The position numbers and the translations under genes are program-made. Of a stretch of 64,000 nt of DNA, positions 49,948 through 63,399 are shown in pieces. The first letter of the stretch is position 1; each line of letters begins with the position of its first letter. A model generated the notes under the pieces. That model saw only the letters and a list, made by a program, of their open reading frames with translations. It did not search any database and had not been told where the DNA came from. The stretch covers positions 1 to 64,000 of the forward strand of contig AEZC01000217.1 in assembly GCA_000257205.1 (NCBI GenBank), written 5' to 3'. The stretch comes from Vibrio ordalii ATCC 33509 (lineage in GTDB: Bacteria; Pseudomonadota; Gammaproteobacteria; Enterobacterales; Vibrionaceae).

Positions 49948-51804
49948 TTAGATCGACAATTTTTTAATGCGTTTACCACCGTATATCAAGTTCACGATAC
50001 AGCGAGTCCCGATAATAGCGGTAAACATTGAGGTTAAAATACCGATGGAAAGTGTGACGGCAAACCCTTTGATGGCTCCAGTACCCACAGCAAATAGAAT
50101 AATTGCCGTGATCAACGTAGTGATGTTGGCATCAGCAATGGTACTGAACGCGTTAGCATAGCCTTGGTGGATAGCTTGTTGTGGATTTCGGCCATCACGG
50201 AGCTCTTCACGAATACGCTCGAAGATCAGAACGTTAGCATCCACGGCCATACCGACCGTCAATACGATGCCCGCAATACCCGGCAAGGTCATTGTCGCAC
50301 CGGGGATCATCGACATTACACCAATAATGAGCACAAGGTTCGCCATCAATGCAATATTGGCAATCAAGCCAAAACCACGGTAGTAAAGCAGCGTAAAGAG
50401 CATCACCGCAACCATACCCCAGATGCAGGCTTGAATGCCCATATCAATATTTTGCTGTCCCATTGATGGGCCAATGGTACGCTCTTCAACAATAGAGATT
50501 GGCGCAATTAACGCACCTGCACGCAGTAAAAGTGCAAGGTTTTGAGCTTCTGCAGCAGAGTCAATTCCCGTGATACGGAAGTTACGCCCAAGAGCCGACT
50601 GAATCGTTGCTTGGTTGATCACTTCTTCATGCTTATCGAGAATCACTTTGCCATCAGCTGTCCGACGGCCGCTGTCTTTGTACTCTGCAAATACCGTTGC
50701 CATAAGCTTGCCAATGTTCTTTTTAGAGAACGCCGACATCTTATTTCCGCCTTCGCTATCTAACGAAATGTTCACTTGCGGGCGACCATATTCATCCATG
50801 CTAGAGCTGGCATCCGTGATACTTTGACCACCTAGAATCACGCGTTTTTTCAAGACAACCGGGCGACCATTACGATCGGATTTGATTTCACTCCCAGCAG
50901 GAGCACGACCAGAAGCCGCGGCGGCTAAATCAGCCTTGTCATCAACTTCACGAAACTCAAGAGTCGCGGTTGCGCCAAGAATCTCTTTAGCACGAGCGGT
51001 ATCTTGAACCCCCGGTAACTCAACCACAATGCGGCTGGCACCTTGACGTTGCACTAAGGGTTCAGCGACCCCTAATTCGTTAACACGGTTACGCAAAATC
51101 GTGATGTTCTGCTCAACGGCGTAATTTCGAACTTCCTGCAAACGCTGCTCGGTAAATAGAGCAATCAGCGCAAAGCGACCGTCAGCCTTAGACGTAGTAA
51201 AAATCATATCAGGATGTTTCGACGTTAATGCTTGCTGTGCTTGCGCTAATTGCTCATCGTCACGCAAAGTGACTTCCACTCGGTCGTTGCCCACTGAGCG
51301 AATGGCTCGGTAGCGAATTTTGTCATCACGCAGTTCGCTGCGAAACGCTTCTTCTTGCTGGCCAATCAATTTTTCCATCGCAGCGTCCATATCCACTTCC
51401 ATTAAGAAGTGAACACCACCACGCAGATCAAGGCCAAGCTTCATCGGTGCCGCGCCAATCGATTCCAACCAAGAAGGCGTTGAAGGAGCAAGGTTAAGTG
51501 CAACAATTGTATCTTTGCCTAACGCTTCACTCACCACATCACGCGCACTGATTTGGGTATCGGTATCGTTAAATCGAACAAGAATTGATCCATTCTCTAG
51601 AGCAATGGATTTATGAGAAAGGCTCTCTTTATCAAGAGCTTTGGTGACAGCATCCAGCGTTGACATATCAACAGAGGCGCCACGCGCCCCTGTAATTTGA
51701 ATTGCCGGATCTTCACCGTAAATATTTGGAAGTGCATATAAAGCAGAGAGAGTGATGGCGAACACCACTAACAAATACTTCCATAACGGATAACGGTTTA
51801 GCAC
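49948..51804 (-). CDS. secD: Protein translocase subunit SecD
   Basis: A 618-aa partner of SecF with one N-terminal and five C-terminal membrane segments and a large periplasmic region (about 30-450). Motifs [17 protein letters not shown] and the [14 protein letters not shown] loop in the membrane domain are present. Preceded by yajC with a 20-base gap. Confidence 0.98.
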   Translation of the reverse strand: MLNRYPLWKYLLVVFAITLSALYALPNIYGEDPAIQITGARGASVDMSTLDAVTKALDKESLSHKSIALENGSILVRFNDTDTQISARDVVSEALGKDTIVALNLAPSTPSWLESIGAAPMKLGLDLRGGVHFLMEVDMDAAMEKLIGQQEEAFRSELRDDKIRYRAIRSVGNDRVEVTLRDDEQLAQAQQALTSKHPDMIFTTSKADGRFALIALFTEQRLQEVRNYAVEQNITILRNRVNELGVAEPLVQRQGASRIVVELPGVQDTARAKEILGATATLEFREVDDKADLAAAASGRAPAGSEIKSDRNGRPVVLKKRVILGGQSITDASSSMDEYGRPQVNISLDSEGGNKMSAFSKKNIGKLMATVFAEYKDSGRRTADGKVILDKHEEVINQATIQSALGRNFRITGIDSAAEAQNLALLLRAGALIAPISIVEERTIGPSMGQQNIDMGIQACIWGMVAVMLFTLLYYRGFGLIANIALMANLVLIIGVMSMIPGATMTLPGIAGIVLTVGMAVDANVLIFERIREELRDGRNPQQAIHQGYANAFSTIADANITTLITAIILFAVGTGAIKGFAVTLSIGILTSMFTAIIGTRCIVNLIYGGKRIKKLSI

Positions 51805-51824
51805 AGCGAGGATCCTTTAGCTGT

Positions 51825-52157
51825 TTATAAAGACTTAAGCGTACCTTTTGGTAGCACCGCTGTAATGAAATCTTTTTTGATTACAATTTCATTGTTCACG
51901 TTCAGTTCGATAGAGATGTAATCGCTGTCTTCTGCGATTTTAGTGATTTTACCCACTAAACCGCCACTGGTTAGCACTTCATCACCTTTACTCATCGCTG
52001 CCATCAAGTTTTTATGCTCTTTAACACGCTTGGCTTGTGGGCGGTAAATCATGAAATAGAAAATAACCGCAAACATACCAAGCATGATCAGCATTTCATA
52101 ACCGCCACCTTGTGATGCACCTTCACCTGCTGCGTGTGCTACAGAAATTAAACTCAT
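51825..52157 (-). CDS. yajC: Sec translocon accessory protein YajC
   Basis: A 110-aa single-span membrane protein (segment about 19-39, YEMLIMLGMFAVIFYFMIYR) with a cytosolic beta-rich domain (GLVGKITKIAEDSDYISIEL). It binds SecDF. First gene of the yajC-secD-secF group, downstream of tgt. Confidence 0.97.
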   Translation of the reverse strand: MSLISVAHAAGEGASQGGGYEMLIMLGMFAVIFYFMIYRPQAKRVKEHKNLMAAMSKGDEVLTSGGLVGKITKIAEDSDYISIELNVNNEIVIKKDFITAVLPKGTLKSL

Positions 52158-52264
52158 TGAAAACGTCCTCTAAAATATTGTTGTGTAATGTAATTCTAAT
52201 TGGGCTGCGTTGGCTTAATTTCAAGTTTATCACTTCACAAATTAAGCAAAACGCAGCAAAACCG

Positions 52265-54576
<2,312 letters not shown>

Positions 54577-54804
54577 AGTTCTTATCTTGTTCGTTTTGAG
54601 TGGATGACGTAATTTTTTTAAGCGCCGTAGTATATACGCAAACTGCTTCGCTCGTCAGACCCAGATCTAAATTTAATGTAATTAAACATGAAAATGGCAC
54701 CCAATCTTTACGCATCAATCAAAGTAAAAATAGCGGGAGCTCTCAGATCTTTTGCGCAGAAAAAACTATAGTTGAATCAGGTCAATAATAAAAAGGAGCT
54801 CGTT

Positions 54805-55251
54805 ATGATCAAAATTGAAGACATGATGACTCGCAACCCCCATACCCTGTTGCGTACACACACGTTAGCCGATGCTAAGCACACTATGGAAGCGTTGGAT
54901 ATTCGCCATATCCCTATCGTCGATCCACACAAAAAACTGCTCGGTATCATTACTCATCGAGATATTCTTGCCGCGCAAGAGTCGAGCTTAAAAAACATCC
55001 CTGAAGATCAATCATATACACTGACAACGCCGTTATATGAGGTGATGCATACTGAAATTATGACGGTTGACCCACGAGCGGGCTTAAAAGAGAGTGCCAT
55101 CTACATGCAAAAACATAAAGTAGGCTGCTTACCCGTTGTAGATAAAGGCCAACTAGTGGGCATTATTACTGACACGGACTTTATTGGAGTAGCTGTTACC
55201 TTACTTGAGCTACAAGAAGAGAGTGAACCGGACGAAGTCGATATTGATTAA
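54805..55251 (+). CDS. CBS-domain pair protein
   Basis: A 148-aa protein made only of two CBS domains (about 6-60 and 82-135: MMTRNPHTLLRTHTLADAK; VMHTEIMTVDPRAGLKES). CBS pairs bind adenine nucleotides and act as regulatory sensors; no effector domain is attached. ATG 54805 has AAGGAG (54793-54798) six bases upstream and is preferred over the frame start 54772. The last 12 residues are very acidic. Confidence 0.9.
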   Translation: MIKIEDMMTRNPHTLLRTHTLADAKHTMEALDIRHIPIVDPHKKLLGIITHRDILAAQESSLKNIPEDQSYTLTTPLYEVMHTEIMTVDPRAGLKESAIYMQKHKVGCLPVVDKGQLVGIITDTDFIGVAVTLLELQEESEPDEVDID

Positions 55252-55280
55252 CGCTCACTCCCTATATAAGTACCTCACAT

Positions 55281-55304
55281 AAAAAAGAGCGGCTTACGCC
55301 GCTC
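55281..55304 (-). terminator. Terminator of aceA
   Basis: GAGCGGC (55287-55293) pairs with GCCGCTC (55298-55304) around TTAC; read on the minus strand it ends TTTTTTATG, about 40 bases after the aceA stop. Confidence 0.9.
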
Positions 55305-55343
55305 AAAGGTGTTACACAGATAATGATTGGGAAGTATAGCTAA

Positions 55344-56654
55344 TTAAAATTGGTCTTCTTCGGTAGAGCCCGTTAACGCGGTCACGGAAGAGCTGCCACC
55401 TTGGATGGTATTGGTCATCCGGTCAAAGTAACCCGTTCCCACCTCTTGTTGGTGTGCAACAAAGGTATAACCTCTTGATGCTGCTTCAAACTCTGGACGC
55501 TGAACTTTCTCAACGTAATGACGCATACCTTCGCCTTGCGCGTAAGCGTGTGCTAACTCAAACATGTTGTACCACATGTTATGAATGCCCGCTAAGGTGA
55601 TGAATTGATATTTGTACCCCATGTCCGACAACTCTTGCTGGAAACGAGCAATGGTGTCTGCGTCCAAGTTTTTCTCCCAGTTGAAAGAGGGAGAACAGTT
55701 ATAAGCCAGCAGTTGATCTGGGTATTGCGCTAAAATTGCTTCGGCAAATTGGCGCGCTTCATCCAAATCAGGCTTAGCGGTTTCACACCACACGAGATCA
55801 GCATACGGCGCATAAGCGAGGCCGCGTGAAATCGCTTGCTCAATCCCAGCATTCACACGGTAGAAACCTTCTTGAGTACGCTCACCCTGAATGAAATCAC
55901 GATCGTATTCATCACAATCAGAAGTCAGTAAATCGGCCGCATTTGCATCAGTACGAGCAATAACCAGTGTCGTTGTCCCCGCTACATCAGCAGCTAAACG
56001 AGCGGCAATCAATTTTTGAACCGCCTCTTGAGTCGGAACTAAAACCTTGCCGCCCATGTGTCCGCATTTTTTTACTGACGCCAACTGATCTTCAAAGTGC
56101 ACACCGGCCGCTCCAGCTTCAATCATCGACTTCATCAACTCGTAAGCATTGAGTACGCCACCAAAACCGGCTTCAGCATCGGCCACAATCGGTAAGAAGT
56201 AATCAATACCACCTTCATCTTCCGGTGATTTTCCGGCCGCCCACTGAATTTGATCGGCACGACGAAACGAGTTGTTGATGCGCTTGACCACCGATGGAAC
56301 AGAATCGACTGGATAGAGTGATTGGTCTGGGTACATGGTGGAAGCGGTGTTGTTGTCTGCCGCTACTTGCCAGCCGGAGAGATAAATCGCCTCAATTCCC
56401 GCTTTGGCTTGTTGTACCGCTTGGCCACCTGTCAATGCACCCAAACAGTTCACATAACCTTTTTTGGCACTGCCGTTAACCAGTGACCACAATTTATCAG
56501 CGCCACATTGGGCCAAGGTGTTGGCTGGAGTGATTGAACCGCGCAGGTCAACCACTTCAGCAGCAGTATAAGTACGCTTTACATTTTTCCAGCGTGGGTT
56601 GGTTGCCCAATCTTTTTCTAGAGCTTCGATTTGTTGGCGGCGAGTTAATGTCAT
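55344..56654 (-). CDS. aceA: Isocitrate lyase
   Basis: A 436-aa glyoxylate-shunt enzyme splitting isocitrate into glyoxylate and succinate. The catalytic loop KKCGHMGGK is intact, and the metal-binding DAEAGFGG is present. It is downstream of aceB on the same strand; the gap carries a heptanucleotide repeat array that would form part of the aceBA transcript. Confidence 0.98.
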   Translation of the reverse strand: MTLTRRQQIEALEKDWATNPRWKNVKRTYTAAEVVDLRGSITPANTLAQCGADKLWSLVNGSAKKGYVNCLGALTGGQAVQQAKAGIEAIYLSGWQVAADNNTASTMYPDQSLYPVDSVPSVVKRINNSFRRADQIQWAAGKSPEDEGGIDYFLPIVADAEAGFGGVLNAYELMKSMIEAGAAGVHFEDQLASVKKCGHMGGKVLVPTQEAVQKLIAARLAADVAGTTTLVIARTDANAADLLTSDCDEYDRDFIQGERTQEGFYRVNAGIEQAISRGLAYAPYADLVWCETAKPDLDEARQFAEAILAQYPDQLLAYNCSPSFNWEKNLDADTIARFQQELSDMGYKYQFITLAGIHNMWYNMFELAHAYAQGEGMRHYVEKVQRPEFEAASRGYTFVAHQQEVGTGYFDRMTNTIQGGSSSVTALTGSTEEDQF

Positions 56655-56760
56655 GGTCTATCCCTCTTATTTTGATGCGCAAGCGCACTGTCATCCTTTT
56701 CTCAGCAGTACGACCTATTCTGCTTTCGAAAACAGCTTCACGTTATTGGTTGTCAGTAAT

Positions 56761-56837
56761 TGGTTATTGGTTATTGGTTATTGGTTATTGGTTATTAGAT
56801 ATTGGTTATTAGATATTGGTTATTAGATATTGGTTTT
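56761..56837. repeat. Heptanucleotide tandem repeat between aceB and aceA
   Basis: Eleven 7-base units in 77 bases: five TGGTTAT (56761-56795), then alternating TAGATAT and TGGTTAT ending with TGGTTTT. So a simple array passes into a 14-base compound array. It starts about 105 bases upstream of aceA and ends nine bases from the aceB stop. It is a slippage-prone VNTR candidate. Confidence 0.97.
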
Positions 56838-56845
56838 AAATCTCA

Positions 56846-58480
56846 TCAATCTAGGTAGTCATAACCCGGAACGGTGAGAAAATGAGTCAGCTCATCGCTG
56901 GTAGTTAAGCGAGCCATCAATTGTGCCGCTTCGCTAAATCGTCCTTGTGCAAATCGCTGCGTGCCGATTTCCTGTTTCACGACTTCAATTTCTTGCGCAA
57001 GATACTGCTCAAAAAGCGCTTTGGTCACAATCTGACCGTTATCCAAGGCTTTTCCATGCTTGATCCATTGCCATATTGACGCTCGAGAAATCTCTGCGGT
57101 CGCCGCATCTTCCATCAAACCATAAATGGGGACACAGCCATTACCGGAGATCCATGCTTCGATGTACTGAAGTGCAACTCGAATATTATGACGCATGCCA
57201 TGTTCGGTACGTTCCCCTTCACACGGGGTCAACAGCTCATTGGCATGAATCGGCGCATCAGACAGACGCGTAACATCTAATTGGTTACAACGTTCGCCAA
57301 GTACTTGGTCAAAGACCGCTTTTGCCGTATCCGCTAAACCGGGATGGGCAACCCAAGTACCGTCATGACCATTATTGGCTTCGAGTAATTTATCGTGATG
57401 AATTTTATCGAGAACCAACTGATTTTCTTGGGGATCTTTAGCTGGAATGAACGCGGCCATACCGCCCATCGCAAATGCGCCACGCTTATGACAGGTGTAG
57501 ATCAGTAAGCGTGAATAGGCGTTAAGAAACGGCTTTTCCATTGTGACAACTTGGCGATCGGGTAGCACCCGATCCGGATAATTTTTCAATGTCTTGATAT
57601 AACTGAAAATGTAATCCCAGCGGCCACAATTTAAGCCGACAATGTGTTCTTTAAGCGAGAACAATATTTCGTCCATCTCGAACACAGCAGGTAAGGTTTC
57701 AATCAATACGGTGGCTTTAATGGTGCCAGTTTCTAACCCAAAATACTCTTCGGTAAAATGGAAAACGTCACTCCACCACTTTGCTTCTTGATAGGCCTGA
57801 AGTTTTGGAAGATAAAAATAAGGGCCGCTGCCTTTTTTAAGCAATGATTTATAGTTGTTGTAAAAGTAGAGTGCAAAATCAAACAGCGAACCCGGAATAC
57901 TTTGCCCTGCATATTTAACATGCTTTTCTTTAAGGTGCAGACCCCGTACCCGACAAATGAGCACCGCTGGGTTATCTTTAAGCTGGTAGCACTTACCATT
58001 GTCAGGGTTGGTATAGCTAATGGTTCCTTCAATGGCATCACGCAAATTGACTTGCCCATCCAGCACTTTATCCCATGCTGGTGACATCGAATCCTCAAAA
58101 TCCGCCATGAACACTTTGACGTTAGCATTCAATGCATTGATCACCATTTTTCGGTCGGTTGGCCCCGTAATCTCCACTCGACGATCTTGTAAATCGTGTG
58201 GGATACCGAGAATTTTCCAGCTTCCTTCGCGAATATCTTGCGTATCCTTGAGAAAATCCGGCAGTTCTCCGTTATCAATACGTGTTTGTCGCTCTTCTCG
58301 AGCATCCAGCAGCGAATCAACACGGCTTGCAAATTTAGCACACAGAGTGGACAAGAAGATTTGGGCTTCTGAAGGGAAAATAGCGTGGTGATGTGAGCCA
58401 ACGGCACCAACAACCTCAAGCTTGGCTTCGTGGTGTTCTTTACTGAGTACTAACTCTGTTTCTGGGGTCTGTGCAAACAT
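56846..58480 (-). CDS. aceB: Malate synthase A
   Basis: A 544-aa enzyme condensing glyoxylate and acetyl-CoA to malate. Active-site region FMADFEDSMSPAWDKVLDG, the ATVLIETLPAVFEMDEIL Glu/Asp metal site and GLNCGRWDYIFSY are present. First gene of aceBA, with a 591-base upstream region. Confidence 0.98.
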   Translation of the reverse strand: MFAQTPETELVLSKEHHEAKLEVVGAVGSHHHAIFPSEAQIFLSTLCAKFASRVDSLLDAREERQTRIDNGELPDFLKDTQDIREGSWKILGIPHDLQDRRVEITGPTDRKMVINALNANVKVFMADFEDSMSPAWDKVLDGQVNLRDAIEGTISYTNPDNGKCYQLKDNPAVLICRVRGLHLKEKHVKYAGQSIPGSLFDFALYFYNNYKSLLKKGSGPYFYLPKLQAYQEAKWWSDVFHFTEEYFGLETGTIKATVLIETLPAVFEMDEILFSLKEHIVGLNCGRWDYIFSYIKTLKNYPDRVLPDRQVVTMEKPFLNAYSRLLIYTCHKRGAFAMGGMAAFIPAKDPQENQLVLDKIHHDKLLEANNGHDGTWVAHPGLADTAKAVFDQVLGERCNQLDVTRLSDAPIHANELLTPCEGERTEHGMRHNIRVALQYIEAWISGNGCVPIYGLMEDAATAEISRASIWQWIKHGKALDNGQIVTKALFEQYLAQEIEVVKQEIGTQRFAQGRFSEAAQLMARLTTSDELTHFLTVPGYDYLD

Positions 58481-59071
58481 AACGTTCTTCCTTAAACCAT
58501 TCCAACTACATTTGTAATTTAAAAACTACAAATTCAAATGCTCATTTTTTGCTATCCACTGACTTATCTCTACCGATACTTTCTCTCAGCCAATCCAATA
58601 TTTCAAGCCTAACCAAGCTAGACATAAGTCTTACAAAACCTTATTAAACCTTACATCAACTCATCATTCAGCAAAAGAGCCAAAGTTAATAAAAGGTTAA
58701 AAACAAAGTTTTATCCCGTTTCAAACCCATGTTTGATTTTCCTGCCAAATGTGAAAGTTGTTACGTTATTTAATTACACAACTCAAAAAGGCAGATTTTA
58801 GTTTTAAACAGACGTTCGAAATGATGTCAGACGCAGTAAGGCTTGAATTTACGACTAACCGAGCGAGACAGATGCCTTATTTTTAAACGCAAGAGAAAAT
58901 AGGATGTGTAAAATTGTGGCTGTAAATATTTTTGATTTTATGAAAACTTCATCAAGAATTGTTTGTAAAATTTTACAAGTTTAAAAACACTAACAGAATA
59001 AAAAACTAAAAAAAGCCACGTTTAAAGTGACTTTTTGATTTTTTAGGCCAAAGAAAGAGTAAGACTAATCG
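58481..59071. promoter_or_regulatory. Upstream region of aceBA and oxyR 3' region
   Basis: About 590 AT-rich bases without a supported frame. It should contain the aceBA promoter and its control sites; I see no site I can name. A hairpin at 59011-59035 followed by T-rich sequence on the minus strand probably ends oxyR. Confidence 0.5.
59011..59035 (-). terminator. Probable terminator of oxyR
   Basis: On the minus strand AAAAGTCAC pairs with GTGGCTTTT with one mismatch, loop TTTAAAC, then a T-run. Roughly 40 bases after the oxyR stop. Confidence 0.62.
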
Positions 59072-59974
59072 CTAAAGTAAACCAGAAACCACATCCGCTA
59101 ACTGCTTAAAAGTGTGAGTTCGCGATGAACTTGGCCGCCAGACTAAACCAATCTCTCGATACGCTTGCTGGCCAGGAGGCTCGATGACCACTAAATTTTG
59201 GTTTTCAACTAAGCCATGATTGATTGCCATTTGTGGAATGAAAGTCGTCCCTAAACCATTGGCAACCATCTGCACTAAGGTGTGTAAACTGGTTGCGGTA
59301 AATGGATTAATTTTCTCTTTGGCGGTTAACTTGCAAGCCGACACAGCATGATCCGTTAAACAGTGCACATTTTCGAGCAAAAACACCGATTCATCAGGCA
59401 GGTCAGCATACTTGATTGGCATACGGATGCTATCCATTTGATGGCGGCTGATCACCATTTTGAATGGATCAATCCCCACGACTCGGCTCTCCATTTTGCC
59501 GATATCGACAGGCAAAGCCAAAATCAACACATCAAGCTCACCATGGCGCAGTGCAGCCAAAAGGTTCGTCGTCGTATCTTCTCGCAATAATAAGTTCAAC
59601 TTAGGAAAGCGGACATTCACTTCTTGCACTAAATCACACAGTAAAAATGGAGCAATGGTTGGAATGCAACCTAACTTAAGTTGCCCCTGCATCTCATCGC
59701 CTTGACAAACCTTGCCGAGTTCCACTAAATCTTGCCCTTTGGCAAGCAATTCTCTTCCTTGGCTAACAACCAGCTCTCCTGCTTGAGTAAACACTAACGG
59801 AGCTTTCTTGTCCTTTTCATAAAGCGGGCAGCCTATTAATTCCTCTAAATTTTGGATCCCTTTACTTAGGGTAGATTGACTAACAAAACAACGTTCAGCG
59901 GCATCACTAAAATGTCGTGTTTCGTGGAGTGTTACTAAATAATGCAACTGCTTCAAACTAGGCCATTTATTCAT
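59072..59974 (-). CDS. oxyR: Hydrogen-peroxide sensor OxyR (LysR family)
   Basis: A 300-aa LysR-type activator. The winged HTH is at about 18-39 (HFSDAAERCFVSQSTLSKGI). The redox pair Cys205 and Cys214 (HCLTDHAVSAC) has the same nine-residue spacing as C199/C208 of E. coli OxyR, so disulfide sensing should work. It is divergent from a 2-Cys peroxiredoxin; katG in this window is another expected target. Confidence 0.95.
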   Translation of the reverse strand: MNKWPSLKQLHYLVTLHETRHFSDAAERCFVSQSTLSKGIQNLEELIGCPLYEKDKKAPLVFTQAGELVVSQGRELLAKGQDLVELGKVCQGDEMQGQLKLGCIPTIAPFLLCDLVQEVNVRFPKLNLLLREDTTTNLLAALRHGELDVLILALPVDIGKMESRVVGIDPFKMVISRHQMDSIRMPIKYADLPDESVFLLENVHCLTDHAVSACKLTAKEKINPFTATSLHTLVQMVANGLGTTFIPQMAINHGLVENQNLVVIEPPGQQAYREIGLVWRPSSSRTHTFKQLADVVSGLL

Positions 59975-60171
59975 CGTTCTACTATTATCTTATTTTGTGT
60001 GCCGTTTCTGATTTCGCCATTAGAACTCATCGTTTTTTTCGATGAGACTAATCTATTTATTTCGCTTTTTACTATCCTACAATCTGTACTATAGTTTGTC
60101 TCGTTCAAAAACGGACTAGGCCAGTACTCATCACTGGTTTGGAACTAAATCTCATTCTTAGGAGCAAAAAA
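59975..60171. promoter_or_regulatory. Divergent oxyR / peroxiredoxin control region
   Basis: 197 bases. A perfect 7-bp inverted repeat (CTCATCG at 60026-60032, T7 loop, CGATGAG at 60040-60046) extends with TAG/CTA ends. Several CTAT/ATAG tetramers occur at 60053, 60072 and 60089-60094 but not in the full OxyR spacing. Confidence 0.55.
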
Positions 60172-60783
60172 ATGGTACTAGTTGGTCGTAAAGCCCCTGA
60201 TTTTACTGCAGCAGCTGTTCTTGGTAACGGTGAAATCGTTGATAGCTTCAACTTCGCAGAATTTACTAAAGGTAAGAAAGCGGTTGTTTTCTTCTACCCA
60301 CTAGACTTCACTTTCGTTTGCCCATCAGAGCTTATCGCTTTTGACAAACGCTTCGAAGATTTCCAAGCGAAAGGCGTTGAAGTAATCGGTGTATCTATCG
60401 ATTCTCAATTCTCTCACAACGCATGGCGTAACACCGCTATCGAAAACGGCGGTATTGGCCAAGTGAAATACCCGCTAATCGCTGACGTGAAGCACGAAAT
60501 CTGTAAAGCGTACGATGTTGAGCACCCAGAAGCCGGCGTTGCTTTCCGTGGTTCTTTCCTCATCGACGAAGATGGTCTTGTACGTCACCAAGTTGTCAAC
60601 GACCTACCACTAGGCCGTAACATCGACGAAATGCTACGTATGGTTGATGCGCTTAACTTCCACCAAAAGAATGGTGAAGTGTGCCCAGCACAGTGGGAAG
60701 AAGGTAAAGCCGGTATGGATGCATCTCCAAAAGGTGTTGCAGCATTCCTAGCTGAGCACTCAGACGACCTAGGCAAGAAATAA
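60172..60783 (+). CDS. 2-Cys peroxiredoxin (AhpC/TSA, Prx1 type)
   Basis: A 203-aa thiol peroxidase. Peroxidatic Cys50 is in FTFVCPSEL and resolving Cys171 in EVCPAQW. ATG 60172 has AGGAG about seven bases upstream and gives the family start MVLVGRKAPDF; the frame extends to 60139 with no Met. Divergent from oxyR, which likely induces it. No AhpF-type reductase gene is adjacent, so thioredoxin is the probable reductant. Confidence 0.94.
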   Translation: MVLVGRKAPDFTAAAVLGNGEIVDSFNFAEFTKGKKAVVFFYPLDFTFVCPSELIAFDKRFEDFQAKGVEVIGVSIDSQFSHNAWRNTAIENGGIGQVKYPLIADVKHEICKAYDVEHPEAGVAFRGSFLIDEDGLVRHQVVNDLPLGRNIDEMLRMVDALNFHQKNGEVCPAQWEEGKAGMDASPKGVAAFLAEHSDDLGKK

Positions 60784-60878
60784 TTCTCCTTAGCCCGCGC
60801 TCAACTCGGGTCAATGGTTGGACATATAATAAAGCGTAAAACGCATCGCCAATCAGTTAAGAAGTAAAGTCCTTATCC

Positions 60879-60907
60879 AAGCCCAAAGCTAACGCTTTGG
60901 GCTTTTT
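60879..60907 (+). terminator. Terminator of the peroxiredoxin gene
   Basis: AAGCCCAAAGC pairs with GCTTTGGGCTT around TAAC, followed by TTTCG; about 95 bases after the stop. Confidence 0.9.
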
Positions 60908-61039
60908 CGTTGTCGTTCATTTAGCGAAAATGAGGCAGCATTGGTTGGTAAACTTTACCCCTATTTCTCACCTCAATCACACTGACGTCACTACTCTAAC
61001 TTGCTAACATTAACCAAATTTTTCCAGCAGGATTTTGCT

Positions 61040-61777
61040 ATGAATATTCAAGTTGAAGTGTGTATTGATAATATTGAATCGCTACACAACGCCATTAAAG
61101 GCGGGGCTACTCGCATTGAATTGTGTTCGTCGCTCGCATTGGGTGGACTGACGCCCAGCTTTGGTTTAATGAAAAAGGCCGCGCAAATTTCGAGCGTTCC
61201 TGTTTATGCGATGATTCGTCCACGTCAAGGAGACTTTCTTTATGATCAGGATGATCTCGATTCGATGTTGATCGATATCGAGATGGCAAAACAGGCGGGA
61301 CTAGACGGCATCGTCTTTGGTATTTTGAATCCAAATCGCACCATCAACCTTGAAGCAAGCTTACTGATGATGCAAGCCGCGCAAGGGCTGGGTACCACTT
61401 TCCACCGTGCGATTGATCAATGCCACAGCTATGAACAAGCGATTGAAGACATTGCAAAATTAGGGTGTGAGCGTGTACTTACTTCAGGGTTAGCGCCAGA
61501 TGCCTATGCTGGACGAGCCGTAATTGCACACATGGTGAAACTGGCGAATGGTCGATTCTCTATTATGGCTGGGGCTGGCTTAAACGCATCAAACGTGGCT
61601 GACATTATCCGTGAAACGGGCATCACTGAAGTGCATTTGTCCGGCAAAACCACGCGTGCAAGTAGCATGGATATGATCGCCAATGCGGTGAAAATGGGCC
61701 AAGAGTCTGTCGATGACACCCTCATCCCAATTACCGATCCGGCTAAAATCCAAGAGGTATTACGCCAGCTTTCTTAA
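61040..61777 (+). CDS. cutC: Copper homeostasis protein CutC family
   Basis: A 245-aa TIM-barrel protein of the CutC family. The N-terminus [19 protein letters not shown] is typical, as are [16 protein letters not shown] and the two later segments [12 protein letters not shown] and FHRAIDQC. A copper role is from the family name and is disputed. ATG 61040 is chosen on family start. Confidence 0.93.
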   Translation: MNIQVEVCIDNIESLHNAIKGGATRIELCSSLALGGLTPSFGLMKKAAQISSVPVYAMIRPRQGDFLYDQDDLDSMLIDIEMAKQAGLDGIVFGILNPNRTINLEASLLMMQAAQGLGTTFHRAIDQCHSYEQAIEDIAKLGCERVLTSGLAPDAYAGRAVIAHMVKLANGRFSIMAGAGLNASNVADIIRETGITEVHLSGKTTRASSMDMIANAVKMGQESVDDTLIPITDPAKIQEVLRQLS

Positions 61778-61843
61778 CTTCGGCGACCGTTATGTCTTGA
61801 TGTAAGGTGAATCACTTTCCTTCACCTTACTTTACCCAAAAGG

Positions 61844-62542
61844 CTATTTGAGGATGTCATCAATCGATTGTTTACCTAAGTGGCGCACATCCTTACCTTT
61901 AACAAAATAGATGATGTATTCGCAAATATTCTGGCAGCGATCACCAACACGTTCGATGGCTCGTGCAGACCACATGACTTGTAATATATGTGGGATATTT
62001 TTAGGGTCTTCCATCATATAGGTCATCAGTTGGCGGATCACTGCTTCATATTCGGCATCCAGCTTGTCATCCAAGCGGTACACTTCAGCAGCCGATTCAA
62101 GATCCATCCGCGCAAACGCATCCAACACTTGGTGCAACATTGCAATGGCTTGCCGGCATAAGGGTTCAAGAGAAACTCGAAATTTGCTCTCTTTAGGTGA
62201 AGGGCTTTCGATAGTGACGTAGGCAATTTTGGTGGCAACATCACCAATTCGTTCAAGGTCGGTAATGGTTTTGATGATCGCCATGATCAAGCGCAGATCC
62301 TTGGCTGTCGGTTGTCGCTTAGCGATAATACGCGTGCAAGCCTCATCAATAGAGACTTCCATCGCATTCACTTTGTGATCATCCCGAACGACTTTTCTGG
62401 CCAGATCGGCATCATCTTTATGCAATGCTTGCATCGCAAAAGAGAGTTGTTGCTCCACCAGCCCGCCCATCGTCAATACATGAGTGCGAATCGATTCAAG
62501 TTCAACATTGAACTGTCCTGAAATGTGGCGACCTAGATGCAT
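61844..62542 (-). CDS. phoU: Phosphate signalling protein PhoU
   Basis: A 232-aa all-helical protein with two PhoU repeats (about 15-105 and 118-210) and metal-binding E/D patterns ([20 protein letters not shown]). It links the Pst transporter to PhoR to hold PhoB off under phosphate excess. It follows pstB by about 35 bases. Confidence 0.97.
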   Translation of the reverse strand: MHLGRHISGQFNVELESIRTHVLTMGGLVEQQLSFAMQALHKDDADLARKVVRDDHKVNAMEVSIDEACTRIIAKRQPTAKDLRLIMAIIKTITDLERIGDVATKIAYVTIESPSPKESKFRVSLEPLCRQAIAMLHQVLDAFARMDLESAAEVYRLDDKLDAEYEAVIRQLMTYMMEDPKNIPHILQVMWSARAIERVGDRCQNICEYIIYFVKGKDVRHLGKQSIDDILK

Positions 62543-62578
62543 CATCGTTCCTTTTGAATATCGCTATTGACGAAAGTA

Positions 62579-63397
62579 TTAACCATATCGACCAGTAATA
62601 TAGTCTTCCGTTTGTTTTTTCAATGGGGAGGTGAAAATAGAGTCAGTATCCGCATACTCAATCAATTTCCCCATATGGATAAAAGCCGTATGATCGCTCA
62701 CTCTTGCCGCTTGTTGCATGTTATGCGTCACAATCACCACTGTGTATTTGGTTTTGAGATCGTTAATCAACTCTTCGATGGTCAAAGTAGAAATAGGGTC
62801 TAACGCGGACGTTGGCTCATCAAGCAACAGCACCTCTGGCTCAATAGCAATCGCTCTGGCGATCACTAAGCGTTGCTGCTGCCCACCCGAAAGGCCAAAT
62901 GCATTTTCATGTAGGCGATGCTTCACTTCATCCCATAACGCAGCGGCTCTTAAAGCTCGCTCAACGGAGTCATCTAAAGTACGGCTATTTTTAATTCCCT
63001 GTAGACGAAGCCCATACACTACGTTTTCATAAATGGATTTCGGAAATGGGTTGGGTCGTTGGAATACCATCCCCACTCGGCGGCGCAACGTGGCAACATC
63101 CACATCTGGGTGATAGACGTTTCTACCATGAAGTTTGACTTCACCTTCAACTCGACACCCTTCGACCAGATCGTTCATCCGGTTAATACAGCGCAGTAAG
63201 GTTGATTTACCACAACCGGAAGGGCCGATAAACGCCGTTACTTGTCCTTTGGGAATACGCATTGAGATATGGCTCAGCGCACAAGTCTGTTTATAGAACA
63301 GATTCAGATCTTCAATCGCAATCGCCGTTTGTTGATCGCTCAGATTATTAACATCTAACGGGGCGTGATAACCCAAAGTTTGATTGATGGAAAACAT
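62579..63397 (-). CDS. pstB: Phosphate ABC-transporter ATPase PstB
   Basis: A 272-aa ATPase energising high-affinity phosphate uptake. Walker [10 protein letters not shown], signature LSGGQQQRL, Walker [14 protein letters not shown] and H-loop VTHNM are all intact. It follows pstA with a 2-base gap. Confidence 0.98.
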   Translation of the reverse strand: MFSINQTLGYHAPLDVNNLSDQQTAIAIEDLNLFYKQTCALSHISMRIPKGQVTAFIGPSGCGKSTLLRCINRMNDLVEGCRVEGEVKLHGRNVYHPDVDVATLRRRVGMVFQRPNPFPKSIYENVVYGLRLQGIKNSRTLDDSVERALRAAALWDEVKHRLHENAFGLSGGQQQRLVIARAIAIEPEVLLLDEPTSALDPISTLTIEELINDLKTKYTVVIVTHNMQQAARVSDHTAFIHMGKLIEYADTDSIFTSPLKKQTEDYITGRYG

Positions 63398-63399
63398 AA

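Noticed and set aside
56534..56826. Plus-strand frames reading YWLLVIGYWLL-type peptides
   Set aside because: They are translations of the heptanucleotide repeat and the reverse of aceA, not genes.
60053..60105. Full OxyR site in front of the peroxiredoxin gene
   Set aside because: CTAT/ATAG words occur but at spacings of 17-19 bases, not the 11-base period of the consensus; only partial matches are found.
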